64,000 bases of DNA from Hyphomicrobiales bacterium (GCA_016716745.1 JADJVD010000008.1:1-64000), one strand, 5' to 3'; positions 48,368 through 60,746 are shown, numbered from the stretch's first letter. A program made the numbers and translations. Notes: a model not told the origin generated them from the letters alone.

Positions 48368-49284
48368 TCCGTCGTCTCCCCGCGCTCGGCCGCCGCGCGG
48401 CGCACGAAGCGCTCCGTCTGCTCGAACGTGTCGTTGAAGGCGAGCGCGCCGGCCGGGTCGGCGATGGCGTCGAAGGCGGTCTCGACACCCTCCGGCGAGA
48501 GCGCCGCCCCGCCGAGATAGACGCCCTGCGTCTCGGTGATCAGCGTGCGCGCGAAGGAGCCGGCGCCCGCCGCCAGCACGAAGCGCGAGGGCGCGCGCTC
48601 GCTGACGAGATAGAGCACGCCGGGCGTGATCGTCTCCGGCCCCATCAGCGCCAGCGCGTCCGGCGGCACGAGGCCCTCGGTCATGCGCGTCGCCGCCGTG
48701 GGCGCGAGCGCGTTGACGCGGATGTCGTATTTGCGGCCCTCCAGATGCAGCGCGTGCATGAGGCCGATCATGGCGGACTTCGCCGCGCCGTAATTGGCCT
48801 GGCCGAAATTGCCGTAGAGGCCGGAGCCCGAGGAGGTCAGCAGCACGCGGCCGTAATTCTGCGCGCGCATGATCTCCCACACCGCCTTGGTGCAGACGAA
48901 GGCGCCCGTCACATGCACGTCCATGACGGCGCGGAAATCGGCCAGCGTCATCTTGGAGAAGCTCTTGTCGCGCAGGATGCCGGCGTTGTTGATGAGAATG
49001 TCGATGCGGCCCCAGGCCGCCATCGCGCGCCCGACCATGGCGTCGACCGCCGTCTCGTCGACCACGTTGGCCCCGTCCGCGACAGCCTCGCCGCCGGCGG
49101 CGCAGATCTCGGCGACGACGCGCTCGGCCGCCTCGCTCGAGGCGCCCGCGCCGTCGCGCGTCGCGCCGAGATCGTTGACGACCACTTTCGCCCCGCGCGC
49201 CGCAAGCGCCAGCGCATAGGCGCGCCCGAGGCCGGCGCCCGCGCCGGTGACGATGGCGACGCGCCCGTCAAATCGAATGCTCAA
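48364..49284 (-). CDS. SDR oxidoreductase, (3R)-hydroxyacyl-CoA dehydrogenase-like (MFE-2 type)
   Basis: 306 residues. VAIVTGAGAGLGRAYALALA and VVVNDLGATRDG match the N-terminal domain of peroxisomal multifunctional enzyme type 2, as does SGLYGNFGQANYGAAKSAM with the catalytic Tyr and Lys. The start is a TTG at 49284 with AGGGAG 7 bp upstream, giving the family N-terminus LSIRFDGRVA; the frame has no better start. It is the first gene of the operon with the kinase and second SDR. Confidence 0.88.
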   Translation of the reverse strand: MSIRFDGRVAIVTGAGAGLGRAYALALAARGAKVVVNDLGATRDGAGASSEAAERVVAEICAAGGEAVADGANVVDETAVDAMVGRAMAAWGRIDILINNAGILRDKSFSKMTLADFRAVMDVHVTGAFVCTKAVWEIMRAQNYGRVLLTSSGSGLYGNFGQANYGAAKSAMIGLMHALHLEGRKYDIRVNALAPTAATRMTEGLVPPDALALMGPETITPGVLYLVSERAPSRFVLAAGAGSFARTLITETQGVYLGGAALSPEGVETAFDAIADPAGALAFNDTFEQTERFVRRAAAERGETTE

Positions 49285-49345
49285 GTCGAACTCCCTGACT
49301 GTCCGGCGGGAGTCTTGACGCATACCGCGCGCCTGTCCACCCGCC

Positions 49346-50251
49346 TCAGCGGCGCCCGCGCACGAGCAGCAGGCTCGAGCCGGCGACGATCAGCGCCGCG
49401 CCCGCGAGCACGGAGGGCGCCGGCCATTCGTTGAACCAGACATAGCCGAGGATAACGGCCCAGATCAGCCCGGTGTATTCGAGCGCGCCGATGCGCGCGG
49501 CGACCGTGTGCGAATAGGCGTAGGCGAGCAGGAAATGCCCGGTCGCGCCCATCAGCCCGATCAGCGCGGCGCGCCACAGATCAGGCCCGAGCCCGGCGAT
49601 CAGGCCGGACAGCGGCGCCCCGGTGACGGCGAAATTGATCGGCAGCAGGAACGCCGTCAGCAGCAGATGCTGGATCGTCACGGTGGTCACCATGCCGTCC
49701 GCCTGCGCGCGGGCGCGCAGCAGCACCAGCGACATGGCGTAGGTGAAGGCCGCCCCGAGCGCGGCGGCGATGCCGAGCGCGTCCTCGCCGGGGTTGCGCC
49801 AATGCGCGATGTCGTCGCGCGCGATCACGACGACGCCGGCGAAGCAGACGACGATCGAGGCGAGCGTCAGCCGCGACACCGGCTCGCCGAGAATGATCCG
49901 CGCGAAGATCGCCACCAGAGAGGGCGCGATGAAGGTGATCGTCACCGCCTCGGACAGCGGCAGCAGCTTCAGCGCGGTGATGAACAGGATGGACGTGCCG
50001 AGCACGAAGACGGCGCGCAGCGCATGCGCGCCGAGCGCGCGCGGGCCCGGCCAGCGCATCCCCGTCGCGAAGGCGACCGGCAGGGTGAACAACGCCCCGG
50101 CCAGAAACCGCGCCAGCGCGATGTCGACAACCGGGTGGCGCGCGGTGAGCGCCTTCATCAGCGCGTCCATCACCGTCAGCACCAGAATCGCGAGACTGGC
50201 GACGAGGAGCGGAGGCGCGATGCGGGCGGGCAAGGCGGCGGCGACGGTCAT
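49346..50251 (-). CDS. EamA/DMT family transporter
   Basis: 301 residues with ten predicted spans in two EamA repeats. Repeat 1 contains DIALARFLAGALFTLPVAFATG and repeat 2 ends with AARIGALEYTGLIWAVILGYVWFNEWP, the standard DMT pattern. It exports or imports a small metabolite of unknown nature. It lies 61 bp upstream of the SDR operon on the same strand and 79 bp downstream of anmK. Confidence 0.9.
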   Translation of the reverse strand: MTVAAALPARIAPPLLVASLAILVLTVMDALMKALTARHPVVDIALARFLAGALFTLPVAFATGMRWPGPRALGAHALRAVFVLGTSILFITALKLLPLSEAVTITFIAPSLVAIFARIILGEPVSRLTLASIVVCFAGVVVIARDDIAHWRNPGEDALGIAAALGAAFTYAMSLVLLRARAQADGMVTTVTIQHLLLTAFLLPINFAVTGAPLSGLIAGLGPDLWRAALIGLMGATGHFLLAYAYSHTVAARIGALEYTGLIWAVILGYVWFNEWPAPSVLAGAALIVAGSSLLLVRGRR

Positions 50252-50330
50252 GCGGGGCCGGTGCGGGCGCGCAGGGCGCGGGAGCCGCCCTCATGCCCGA
50301 GCGGGCGGCGCCGCGCCACCCACGCGCGCC

Positions 50331-51443
50331 TCATGCCACCCCTGCGCGCGCCGCCGGATGGAACGCCCCGCCGGTCGTCGGCGCGGGAACGCCTGTGGTC
50401 GAGGGCAGGGAGAGCGGCAGGCCGCGCCGGCTGCGCGCCGCCAGATAGGCGAAGCACTGCGCTTCCAGAAAGTCGCCGTCCCAGCCCACCGCCTCGACCG
50501 GCTCGACCCGCGCGCCGAGGCGCTCGCCGAGTCGCCGCATCAGCGTCGCGTTGAGCCGTCCGCCGCCGGTGACGAGCCATCGCGCCGGCGCGGCGGGCGT
50601 ATGCCGCAGCGCCGCCGCCGTCGCCTCGACGGTGAAGGCGGCGAGCGTCGCCGCCCCGTCCTCAACGCCGAGCGACTCGATGATCCGCGCGCGGCGATGG
50701 AAATCGTTGCGGTCGAGCGATTTCGGCGCGGGCCTGTCGAAGAACGGGTTGTCCATCAGCGCCGCGACCATCGCAGGATCGGCGCGGCCCGCGGCGGCGA
50801 CCGCCCCGTCCGCGTCGTAGGCGCGGCCCAGATGTCGCGACACCCAGTCGTCGATCAGCGCATTCGCCGGCCCGGTGTCGAAGGCGATCGGATCGCCCTC
50901 GCCGAGATACGTCACATTGCCAACGCCGCCCCAGTTCAGCACCATCAGCGGGCGCTCCAGCCCCTGCGCCAGCGCCTGATGATAGAGCGGCACGAGCGGC
51001 GCCCCCTCGCCGCCGGCCGCGACGTCCGCATGGCGGAAGCGGCAGACGACGTCGATCCCGAGCCGCTCGGCCGCCCGCGCGCCGTCGAGCAACTGGCGCG
51101 TGAACCGCCGCTCCGGCCGATGGAAGACGGTCTGGCCGTGCAGCCCGGCGAGCGCGACGCGCTGCGGGTCGACGCCATTTTCGGCCAACAGGCGCAGAAC
51201 CGCCTCGCAATGCGCCTCCGTCACCGCCGCCTCGAGTGCGTCGAGCGGATCGTGCTCCGCCCGCGCCGGGTCGGCGACGACGGCCTGCAACTGTGCCCGC
51301 AGCTCCGGGGCATAGGGGTAGGTCGCGCCCGCGCCCGGCCGCGCGACGGCCTCGCCGTCCGTCTCCACCAGCGCGACGTCGATCCCGTCCATCGACGTGC
51401 CGCTGATCGCGCCGACCGCGAGAATGGTGTCGCCCTGCGCCAC
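50331..51443 (-). CDS. anmK: Anhydro-N-acetylmuramic acid kinase
   Basis: 370 residues of the AnmK ASKHA kinase family, which phosphorylates and opens 1,6-anhydro-MurNAc in peptidoglycan recycling. Motifs are AVGAISGTSMDGIDVALVET (about 8-27), GLHGQTVFHRP, LNWGGVGNVTYL, FDTGPANALIDDWV and WLVTGGGRLNATLM. It uses a GTG start at 51443 with AGGAG 6 bp upstream; reading further upstream would run into the divergent dehydrogenase gene. Confidence 0.95.
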   Translation of the reverse strand: MAQGDTILAVGAISGTSMDGIDVALVETDGEAVARPGAGATYPYAPELRAQLQAVVADPARAEHDPLDALEAAVTEAHCEAVLRLLAENGVDPQRVALAGLHGQTVFHRPERRFTRQLLDGARAAERLGIDVVCRFRHADVAAGGEGAPLVPLYHQALAQGLERPLMVLNWGGVGNVTYLGEGDPIAFDTGPANALIDDWVSRHLGRAYDADGAVAAAGRADPAMVAALMDNPFFDRPAPKSLDRNDFHRRARIIESLGVEDGAATLAAFTVEATAAALRHTPAAPARWLVTGGGRLNATLMRRLGERLGARVEPVEAVGWDGDFLEAQCFAYLAARSRRGLPLSLPSTTGVPAPTTGGAFHPAARAGVA

Positions 51444-51545
51444 GCGCCGCTCCTGCCCGAATCCGCGCCGCTCTAGGCCCGGCGCGCGCGCGAAGCTAGA
51501 AGGAAAGACCCGGCGCGTCACGCCGCCCTGCACGACGAAGGCTCC

Positions 51546-52523
51546 ATGCGCACGCCCTTTCCCGCCCGCCGCGACCTGACGATCCTGTGCGCTCATCCAG
51601 CCTACAGGGTGGCCGACGCGCTCGCCCGCCGCGCGCCGGATCTGCGCGTCCTCTCGGCGACGACGCGCGAGGCCGCGCTCGACCTCGCGGCGCAGGCGGA
51701 CGTCCTGTGCGTTTCCGGCTTCTGGCGCGACGAGTGGCTGGCGCGCGCGCCGAAGCTGCGCTTCGTCCAGTCGATCAGCGCCGGCGTCGACCAGTTCGGC
51801 AAGGACGCGCTGCGCGCGCGCGGCGTGCGGCTCGCCAGCGCGCAGGGCGTCAACGCCCGCGCCGTCGCCGAGCACGCGATCGCGCTCGTGCTGTCGCTGT
51901 CGCGCCGCCTGCATCTGGCGCGCGACATGCAGGCGCAGCGCCTGTGGAAGGGCATGGCGACCGACCCCGCCGAGCGCGAGGACGAGATCGCCGGCAAGAC
52001 GCTGCTGGTCGTCGGCTTCGGCCGCATCGGCGCGCACCTGGCGCTGCTTGCACGCGCCTTCGGCATGCGGGTGATCGCAGTCAAGCGCGACGCCGCGCGC
52101 GCCGACGGCGTCGCCGACGAAATCCATCCGCAGGAGGCGCTGGCCGACCTTCTGCCACGCGCCGATTACGTGGCGCTGACCTGCCCGTTGACGGATGAGA
52201 CGCGCGGCCTGATCGACGCGCGCGCGCTTTCCTCGATGAAGCCGGGCGCGGCGCTGGTCAATGTCGCGCGCGGCGCCGTCGTCGACGAGCCGGCCCTGAT
52301 CGAGGCGTTGGCGAAGGGTCGTCTGGCGGCCGCTGCGCTCGACTGTTTCGTCGAGGAGCCGCTGCCCGTGGATTCGCCGCTATGGGGTTTTCCGAACGTC
52401 GTCGTCACGCATCATGTCGGCGGCGAGACGCGCGCCTACGAGGACAATGTCGTCGACATCCTGCTCGACAATCTCGCGCGGCTCGAGCGCGGCGATCCGC
52501 ATCTGCGCAACGAGGTCGTGTGA
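51546..52523 (+). CDS. D-2-hydroxyacid dehydrogenase
   Basis: 325 residues. The NAD-binding motif is LLVVGFGRIGAHLALLARAFG (starts about 153). Catalytic Arg (NVARGAVVDEPAL), Glu (AALDCFVEEPLP) and His (VTHHVGGETRAY) are in place. It reduces a 2-keto acid or oxidises a D-2-hydroxyacid (glyoxylate, hydroxypyruvate or similar). It is adjacent to and immediately followed by the DUF1289 gene with no gap, and is divergent from anmK over 102 bp. Confidence 0.9.
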   Translation: MRTPFPARRDLTILCAHPAYRVADALARRAPDLRVLSATTREAALDLAAQADVLCVSGFWRDEWLARAPKLRFVQSISAGVDQFGKDALRARGVRLASAQGVNARAVAEHAIALVLSLSRRLHLARDMQAQRLWKGMATDPAEREDEIAGKTLLVVGFGRIGAHLALLARAFGMRVIAVKRDAARADGVADEIHPQEALADLLPRADYVALTCPLTDETRGLIDARALSSMKPGAALVNVARGAVVDEPALIEALAKGRLAAAALDCFVEEPLPVDSPLWGFPNVVVTHHVGGETRAYEDNVVDILLDNLARLERGDPHLRNEVV

Positions 52524-52724
52524 ATGAGCGATGTCGCCTCGCCCTGCGTGAAGATCTGCGTGATCGACACGCGGACCGGCTGGTGCGTCGGCTGCGGCCG
52601 CACCGGCGCAGAGATCGGCGCGTGGCTGACGATGAGCGACGATGCAAAGCGCGCGCTCGGCGCCGCGCTGCCGGCGCGGCTCAAGGCGATGACGAGCCGC
52701 GCGACGCGCGGTCGGCCTCGTTAG
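52524..52724 (+). CDS. DUF1289 family small Cys-rich protein
   Basis: 66 residues. The DUF1289 signature SPCVKICVIDTRTGWCVGCGRTGAEIGAW has four cysteines in a CxxxC-(9)-CxxC arrangement that may bind metal. A basic tail follows. Function is unknown. The ATG immediately follows the previous stop codon, so it is co-translated with the dehydrogenase. It overlaps the convergent DadA-like gene by 4 bp. Confidence 0.92.
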   Translation: MSDVASPCVKICVIDTRTGWCVGCGRTGAEIGAWLTMSDDAKRALGAALPARLKAMTSRATRGRPR

Positions 52725-54037
52725 GCCGCGACCCGCCGCGCGCGGGGAAAGCGGTCGAGCCGGAACGGCGTCGGATCGACCAGCGGCGCATGGCCGGTCA
52801 CGATGTCGGCGGTCAGGCGCCCCGCGCCGGGGCCGATGCCGAAGCCGTGCCCCGAATAGCCGCTCGACACGTAGAGGCCGGGAATCGCGTCGACGGCGGA
52901 GATCACCGGAACGCCGTCGGGCGTCGCTTCCATCATGCCGCCCCAGCTCTGCGCGACCTCGAGATCGCGGAAGAACGGGAAGGCGCGCATGAGATGGTCG
53001 AGGCCCTCGTCGAGGATCTCGTCGTTCGGCGTCGGGTCGAGCACGCGCAGCCGCTCGAAATCCGTCACCTCGCTGTCGCCCCAGCGGCGCTTGCGCTGAA
53101 GCTCCTCGAAGAAGCGGCCGTTGACGCGCAGCGTGATCTCGCGCCGCATCACGGCGGCGGTCGGCAGGAAATCCGCCATCAGGCGGAAAGAATCCGGCGT
53201 GATCTCGACCAGCGCCTTGCCGCGCCGCGAGATCGTGTAGCCGCCGTCGAGTCGCTTGCGGAACGAAAAGGTCGAGGAGCCGGTGGTGACCGTCGGCCCG
53301 CCGGGCAGGGGTTTGGTGCGCAGCACGGAGCCGAGCAGCCAGAGCTGCGGAAAATCGACGCCGAGATTGCCGAGAAACAGCCGCGACCATGCGCCGCAGG
53401 CGACGACGACGCTATCGCAGGCGATGACGCCCTTTTCGGTGACGACGCCGCTGACGCGCCCGGCCTTGCGCTCCACTGCGCGCGCCGCGCAGCCCTCGTG
53501 AATGGTCGCGCCCGCCGCGATCGCCGCGCGCGCGATTGCCGGCGCGGCCATGGCGGGCTCGGCCTTGCAGTCGTCCGGCGTGTACATCGCGCCGCGAAAA
53601 TTCGCGGAGGCGCCTGGCAGCACCCGCTCGAGCCCGGCGGCGTCGAGCATGTAGGAGCCGACCTGATATTGCGCGACCTCCTTCAGCCAGGTCTCGTAAT
53701 GGCCGACCTCGCGCTCGCTCTCGCACAGATACACGATGCCGGCCTTGCGGTGGCCGGTCTCCGCGCCTGTGACGCGGTTGAGATCGGCCCACAGGCGCTG
53801 GCTCTCCATCACCAGCGGGATCTCGCGGGGATCGCGCCCGGCGGTGCGCACCCAGCCCCAGTTGCGCGAGGATTGTTCGCAGCCCACATGCCCCTTGTCG
53901 ATCACCGCGACCGAATGGCCGCGTTGCGCGATGGTGAGCGCCGCGGCGACGCCGATGATGCCGGCGCCGATGATGACGACATCCGCGCGGGAGGGCGGCA
54001 GGGCGATCGCGTTGATGGGGTCGACGGGCGGCGACAT
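52721..54037 (-). CDS. DadA-like FAD-dependent amine/amino acid oxidoreductase
   Basis: 438-residue DAO-family flavoprotein. The FAD motif is VVIIGAGIIGVAAALTIAQRG (about 19-39). Others are CEQSSRNWGWVRTAGRDPRE, VVACGAWSRLFL and GLYVSSGYSGHGFGIGPGAGR. It probably oxidises a D-amino acid or secondary amine. The start at 54037 (MSPPVDPINA) is preferred to a TTG at 54070, which lacks a ribosome binding site. The gene's 5' side abuts the repeat array. Confidence 0.88.
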   Translation of the reverse strand: MSPPVDPINAIALPPSRADVVIIGAGIIGVAAALTIAQRGHSVAVIDKGHVGCEQSSRNWGWVRTAGRDPREIPLVMESQRLWADLNRVTGAETGHRKAGIVYLCESEREVGHYETWLKEVAQYQVGSYMLDAAGLERVLPGASANFRGAMYTPDDCKAEPAMAAPAIARAAIAAGATIHEGCAARAVERKAGRVSGVVTEKGVIACDSVVVACGAWSRLFLGNLGVDFPQLWLLGSVLRTKPLPGGPTVTTGSSTFSFRKRLDGGYTISRRGKALVEITPDSFRLMADFLPTAAVMRREITLRVNGRFFEELQRKRRWGDSEVTDFERLRVLDPTPNDEILDEGLDHLMRAFPFFRDLEVAQSWGGMMEATPDGVPVISAVDAIPGLYVSSGYSGHGFGIGPGAGRLTADIVTGHAPLVDPTPFRLDRFPRARRVAA

Positions 54038-54197
54038 GGGCAGTCTCGGATAGAGCGTTCCCCCTATCAATAAACAGTGAGTCGCCCCGCGTCCATCGGG
54101 CGCTTCGCAGCCCTGTCCGCCGGTCCGCGCGCATGTGCCGGATTCCGCTACGGTTCGGCCCGGTCGTCACAAGGGCGGCGCCCGCGCCCGCCCTTTC

Positions 54198-54744
54198 CGT
54201 CATTGCGAGGAGCGCAGCGACGAAGCAATCCAGCCTCTGGGCCGGGCTGGATTGCTTCGCTCCGCTCGCAATGACGGCGAAAGGCGCAAGGCGGCGCCCG
54301 CGCGCGCCCTTTCCGTCATTGCGAGGAGCGCGGCGACGAAGCAATCCAGCCTGCCTCGGGACTGGATTGCTTCGCTTCGCTCGCAATGACAGCGAAAGGC
54401 GCAAGGCCGGCGCCCGCGCCCGCCCTTTCCGTCATTGCGAGGAGCGCGGCGACGAAGCAATCCAGCCTCTAGGCCGGGCTGGATTGCTTCACTCCGCTCG
54501 CAATGACGGCGAAAGGCGCAAGGCGGCGCCCGTGCACGCGCCGGCCTTCTCCGTCATTGCGAGGAGCGCAGCGACGAAGCAATCCACCCTGCCTCGGGAC
54601 TGGATTGCTTCGCTTCGCTCGCAATGACGGCGAAAGGCGCAAGGCCGCGCCCGCGCCGGCCTTCTCCGTCATTGCGAGGAGCGCAGCGACGAAGCAATCC
54701 ACCCTGCCTAGAGTCTGGATTGCTTCGCTTCGCTCGCAATGACG
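54198..54744. repeat. Array of five REP/MITE-like palindromic elements
   Basis: Five units of 77-79 bp begin CGTCATTGCGAGGAGCG and end CGCTCGCAATGACG (mirror-image ends): 54198-54276, 54314-54390, 54430-54508, 54552-54629 and 54667-54744. Each is a near-perfect hairpin with a variable loop (GGCCGGGCTGG or TGCCTCGGGACTGG). They are separated by 37-43 bp spacers that also share sequence (GGCGAAAGGCGCAAGGC). Periods are 116, 116, 122 and 115 bp. The same CATTGCGAGGAGCG-type element is known from many bacterial genomes as a dispersed palindromic repeat. No transposase is present. Confidence 0.93.
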
Positions 54745-54761
54745 GCGGGCTGCCTCGCACC

Positions 54762-56503
54762 CTATTTCTTCTTCGGCGCGATCAGATCGGTGATCGTGCC
54801 CTCGTACATCTCAGCCGCGAAGCCCACCGTCTCGGAGAGGGTCGGATGCGGATGGATGGTCAGGCCGATGTCGGTCGCGTCCGCCCCCATCTCGATGGCG
54901 AGCGCGGCCTCGGCGATCAGATCGCCGGCGTTGGGGCCGACGATGCCGCAGCCGATCAGCCTGTGCGTCGCCTCGTCGAAGATCGCCTTGGTGACGCCCT
55001 CGTCGCGCCCGAGCGACAGCGAGCGGCCCGACGCGGCCCAGGGAAACACGCCCTTGCCGTATTTGATCCCCTTGGCCTTCGCCTCCGTCTCGGTCACGCC
55101 GACCCAGGCGACTTCCGGGTCGGTGTAGGCGACGGACGGGATCACCTTCGCGTCGAAGGCGCTCTTGTGCCCGGCCGCGACCTCCGCCGCCACCTTGCCC
55201 TCATGCACCGCCTTGTGGGCCAGCATCGGCTGGCCGACGATGTCGCCGATGGCGAAGATGTGCGGCACGTTGGTGCGCATCTGCTTGTCGACGGCGATGA
55301 AGCCGCGCTCGTCGACCGCGACGCCCGCCGCCTCCGCGTTGATCAGCTTGCCGTTCGGCTTGCGGCCGACGGCGACGAGCAGCTTGTCGAACGTCTCGGT
55401 CTTCGCCCCGTCCGGCCCCTCGTAGGTGACGTGCAGCCCGTCCTTCTTCGCCTCGACGCCGGTGACCTTCGTCTTCAGCATGATCTTTTCGTAGCGCTTC
55501 TCGATGCGCTTCATCAGCGGCGTGACGATGTCCTTGTCGGCGCCGGGGATGATCTGCTCCATGAATTCGGCGACGACGATCTTCGCGCCGAGCGCGTGAT
55601 AGACGGTCGCCATCTCGAGCCCGATGATGCCGCCGCCGAGCACCAGCAGGCGCTTGGGCACGTCCTTCAGGTCGAGCGCGCCGGTCGAGTCGATGACGCG
55701 CGGATCCTTCGGGATGAAGGGCAGGGACACGGGCTCCGAGCCCGCCGCGATGATCGCCTGATCGAAAGAGACGGTCTGCGTCTTGCCGCCCTCTGCCGTC
55801 ACCGTCAGCATGTTCGGCGAGGAGAAGGCGCCGACGCCGGTGACGACGCTCACCTTGCGCGCCTTGGCGAGCGCGGCGAGGCCCCCGGTCAGCTTCTTGA
55901 CGACGCCGTCCTTCCAGCCGCGCAGCCGGTCGATGTCGATCTTCGGCGCGCCGAAGCTGACGCCGTGCGCGGCCATCTCCTGCGCCTCGTCGATCGCCTT
56001 GGCGGCGTGCAGCAGCGCCTTGGAGGGAATGCAGCCGACATTCAGGCAGACGCCGCCGAGCGAGGCCCAGCGTTCGACCAGCACGACCTTCTTGCCGAGA
56101 TCGGCCGCGCGGAAGGCGGCGGTGTAACCGCCCGGCCCGGAGCCGAGCACCAGCACCTCGGCGTGCAGATCGCCCTTGGCCACATTCGCGGCGGGTGCGG
56201 GCGCGGCCTGGGCGCCGCGGGCGGCGGCAGGTTGGCCTGCGGCGCGCTTGGCCTGGCCGCCGCCGCGCCCTCGCCCTCGAGCACGAGAACGAGCGAGCCC
56301 TCGCTCACCTTGTCGCCGAGCTTGACCTTCACCTCCTTGACGACGCCGCCGGCCGGCGCCGGCACGTCCATCGTCGCCTTGTCGCTTTCGAGCGTGATGA
56401 GCGGCTCTTCGGCGGCGATCGTCTGACCCGGCTTCACATGGATTTCGATGACGGGAATGTTCTTGAAGTCGCCGATGTCCGGGACTTTCACTTCGTTGGC
56501 CAT
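54762..56503 (-). CDS. lpdA: Dihydrolipoamide dehydrogenase (E3) with N-terminal lipoyl domain, apparent frameshift
   Basis: The ATG at 56503 opens a lipoyl domain (MANEVKVPDIGDFKNIPVIE, lipoyl-Lys in ESDKATMDVP), a Pro/Ala linker and then the E3 flavoprotein. E3 shows VLGSGPGGYTAAFRAADLG (FAD), the disulfide CLNVGCIPSK, NAD motif LVLGGGIIGLEMA, and C-terminal HPHPTLSE. It reoxidises lipoyl groups of the pyruvate dehydrogenase complex. The lipoyl and E3 parts are in different frames; the shift lies in the GC-rich linker about 56200-56235. The E3 part alone could start at GTG 56183. Lipoyl-E3 fusions are known in other Proteobacteria, so one gene was intended. Confidence 0.88.
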
Positions 56504-56522
56504 GAGCTGTCGTCCCGACGGG

Positions 56523-57829
56523 TCAGAGGATGAGGCGGCGCACGTCTTCCATGACGCCCGCCAGATGCCGCAGGAAGCGCGCCGCGGCCGCGCCGTCGAT
56601 GACGCGATGATCGTAGGAAAGCGACAGCGGCAGCATGTTGCGCGGCCGGAATTCCTTGCCGTCCCACACCGGCGCCATCTTCGAGCGCGACACGCCGAGG
56701 ATCGCCACTTCCGGCGCATTGACGATCGGCGTGAAATGGTGCCGCCGATGCCGCCGAGCGAGGAGATGGTGAAGGTCGCCCCTTGCATCTCCGTCGGCGC
56801 GAGCTTGCCGGCGCGCGCCTTCTCGGAGAGCGCGCCGAGCTCCTTCGACAGCTCCACGATCCCCTTCTGGTCGACGTCGCGGATGACCGGCACGACGAGC
56901 CCGCCCTCGGTGTCGGCGGCGAAGCCGATGTGCCAGTACTGCTTGCGGATCAGCGATCCCTTGTCCGGCGTCAGCGACGAATTGAAGTCCGGGAAGGCCT
57001 TCAGCGCCGAGACCGACGCCTTCATCAGGAAGGGCAGCAGGGAGACGCGATAGGCGGCCTTCTTGTCGCCCTTCGCCGCGTCGTCGAGCTGCTTGCGGAA
57101 CTGGTCGATCTCGGTGATGTCCGCCTCGTCGTTGTTGGTGACGTGCGGCACGTTGAGCCACGAGCGATGCAGGAACGGGCCCGAGATCTTCTTGATGCGC
57201 GGCAGCGCCACGGTCTCGACCGGGCCGAACTTCGCGAAGTCGACAGCAGGAATCTCCGGGATGCCGGCGCCGCTCGCCGGCGCGGCCGCGCCCGACGGCG
57301 CGCCCATGCCGATGGCGGCCTTCACGTCCTCCTTGGTGACGCGGCCCTTCTCGCCGGTGCCGGCGACGCGCGTCAGGTCGATGTCGAGCTCGCGCGCCAG
57401 GCGCCGCACGGCCGGCGAGGCGTTGACGCCGGCGAAATCAGGGAAGCGCGTGGCGACGGGCGGCGCGCCGCGCATCGGATCGTCCTTGGCGACGGGCGCC
57501 TCGCCCTTGTCGACGGCGGCGGGCGCGGCGGCCTTGGGCGGGTCCTTGGGCGCTTCGGCTTTCGGCGCTTCGGCCGGCGCGGCCGCCGCCCCGGCGCCCG
57601 CCATGCGGACGATCGGCGTGCCCTCGCTCACCTTGTCGCCGATCTTGACGAGCACGGCCTCGACCTTGCCGGCCTGAGGGGCGGGCACTTCCATCGTCGC
57701 CTTGTCGCTTTCGAGCACGAGCAGCGGCGAATCCGCGCTGATCTCGTCGCCCGGCTTCACGTTGATCTCGATGACGGGGATGTTCTTGAAGTCGCCGATA
57801 TCGGGGACTTTGACGTCGATGCTGGCCAT
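56523..57829 (-). CDS. aceF: Pyruvate dehydrogenase E2 (dihydrolipoamide acetyltransferase), apparent frameshift
   Basis: About 436 residues: one lipoyl domain (ESDKATMEVP, about 40-49), an Ala/Pro linker, an E1/E3-binding domain (ASPAVRRLARELDIDLTRV, about 134-152) and the catalytic domain with PHVTNNDEADI and SYDHRVIDGAAAARFL. The frame breaks at about 56738-56742: SSLGGIGGT should continue HFTPIVNAPEVAILGVS but the sequence needs one extra C (ACC for ACCC). An inactive E2 would be lethal or severely harmful for aerobic growth, so a homopolymer error is likely. It starts 57 bp after aceE and ends 20 bp before lpd. Confidence 0.92.
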
Positions 57830-57886
57830 GACTTGCTCTGATGTCTGTCGCGCAGGGCGCGTGCAACGGGAAGGGCGGAACGCGCG

Positions 57887-60553
<2,667 letters not shown>

Positions 60554-60699
60554 GACGTTCCTCTGTTCTGGCTCGGCCGGCCCGCATGCGGACCCTACGA
60601 CTTTCGCCTTATGGCGCCAGATTGCCGCAGTCCGCGACCGAAGGCCAGTGCGGGGACTACGTAGACACCGGCTGCGAGGCTTCGCGGCGAGCCGGCCCT

Positions 60700-60713
60700 C
60701 ATGTATAGACAAG
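60700..60713. promoter_or_regulatory. Candidate HutC operator
   Basis: CATGTATAGACAAG is an imperfect palindrome of the TGT-N-ACA type bound by HutC/GntR-family repressors. It lies 33 bp upstream of the hutC-like ATG and 146 bp upstream of the divergent aceE start. Autoregulation is the simplest reading; an effect on aceE is possible. Confidence 0.4.
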
Positions 60714-60746
60714 TCGCGGCGGCGAGCCCGGCGCGGCGGAGGCGAC

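Noticed and set aside
54135..54742. Small proteins across the repeat array (for example frames ending WIASLRSQ or beginning LDCFVAALLAMT)
   Set aside because: These peptides are translations of the palindromic element itself in several frames and on both strands, with no ribosome binding sites.
54198..54744. CRISPR array
   Set aside because: Units are 77-79 bp imperfect hairpins, spacers are 37-43 bp and share sequence with each other, and no cas genes are near. This is a REP/MITE-like array.
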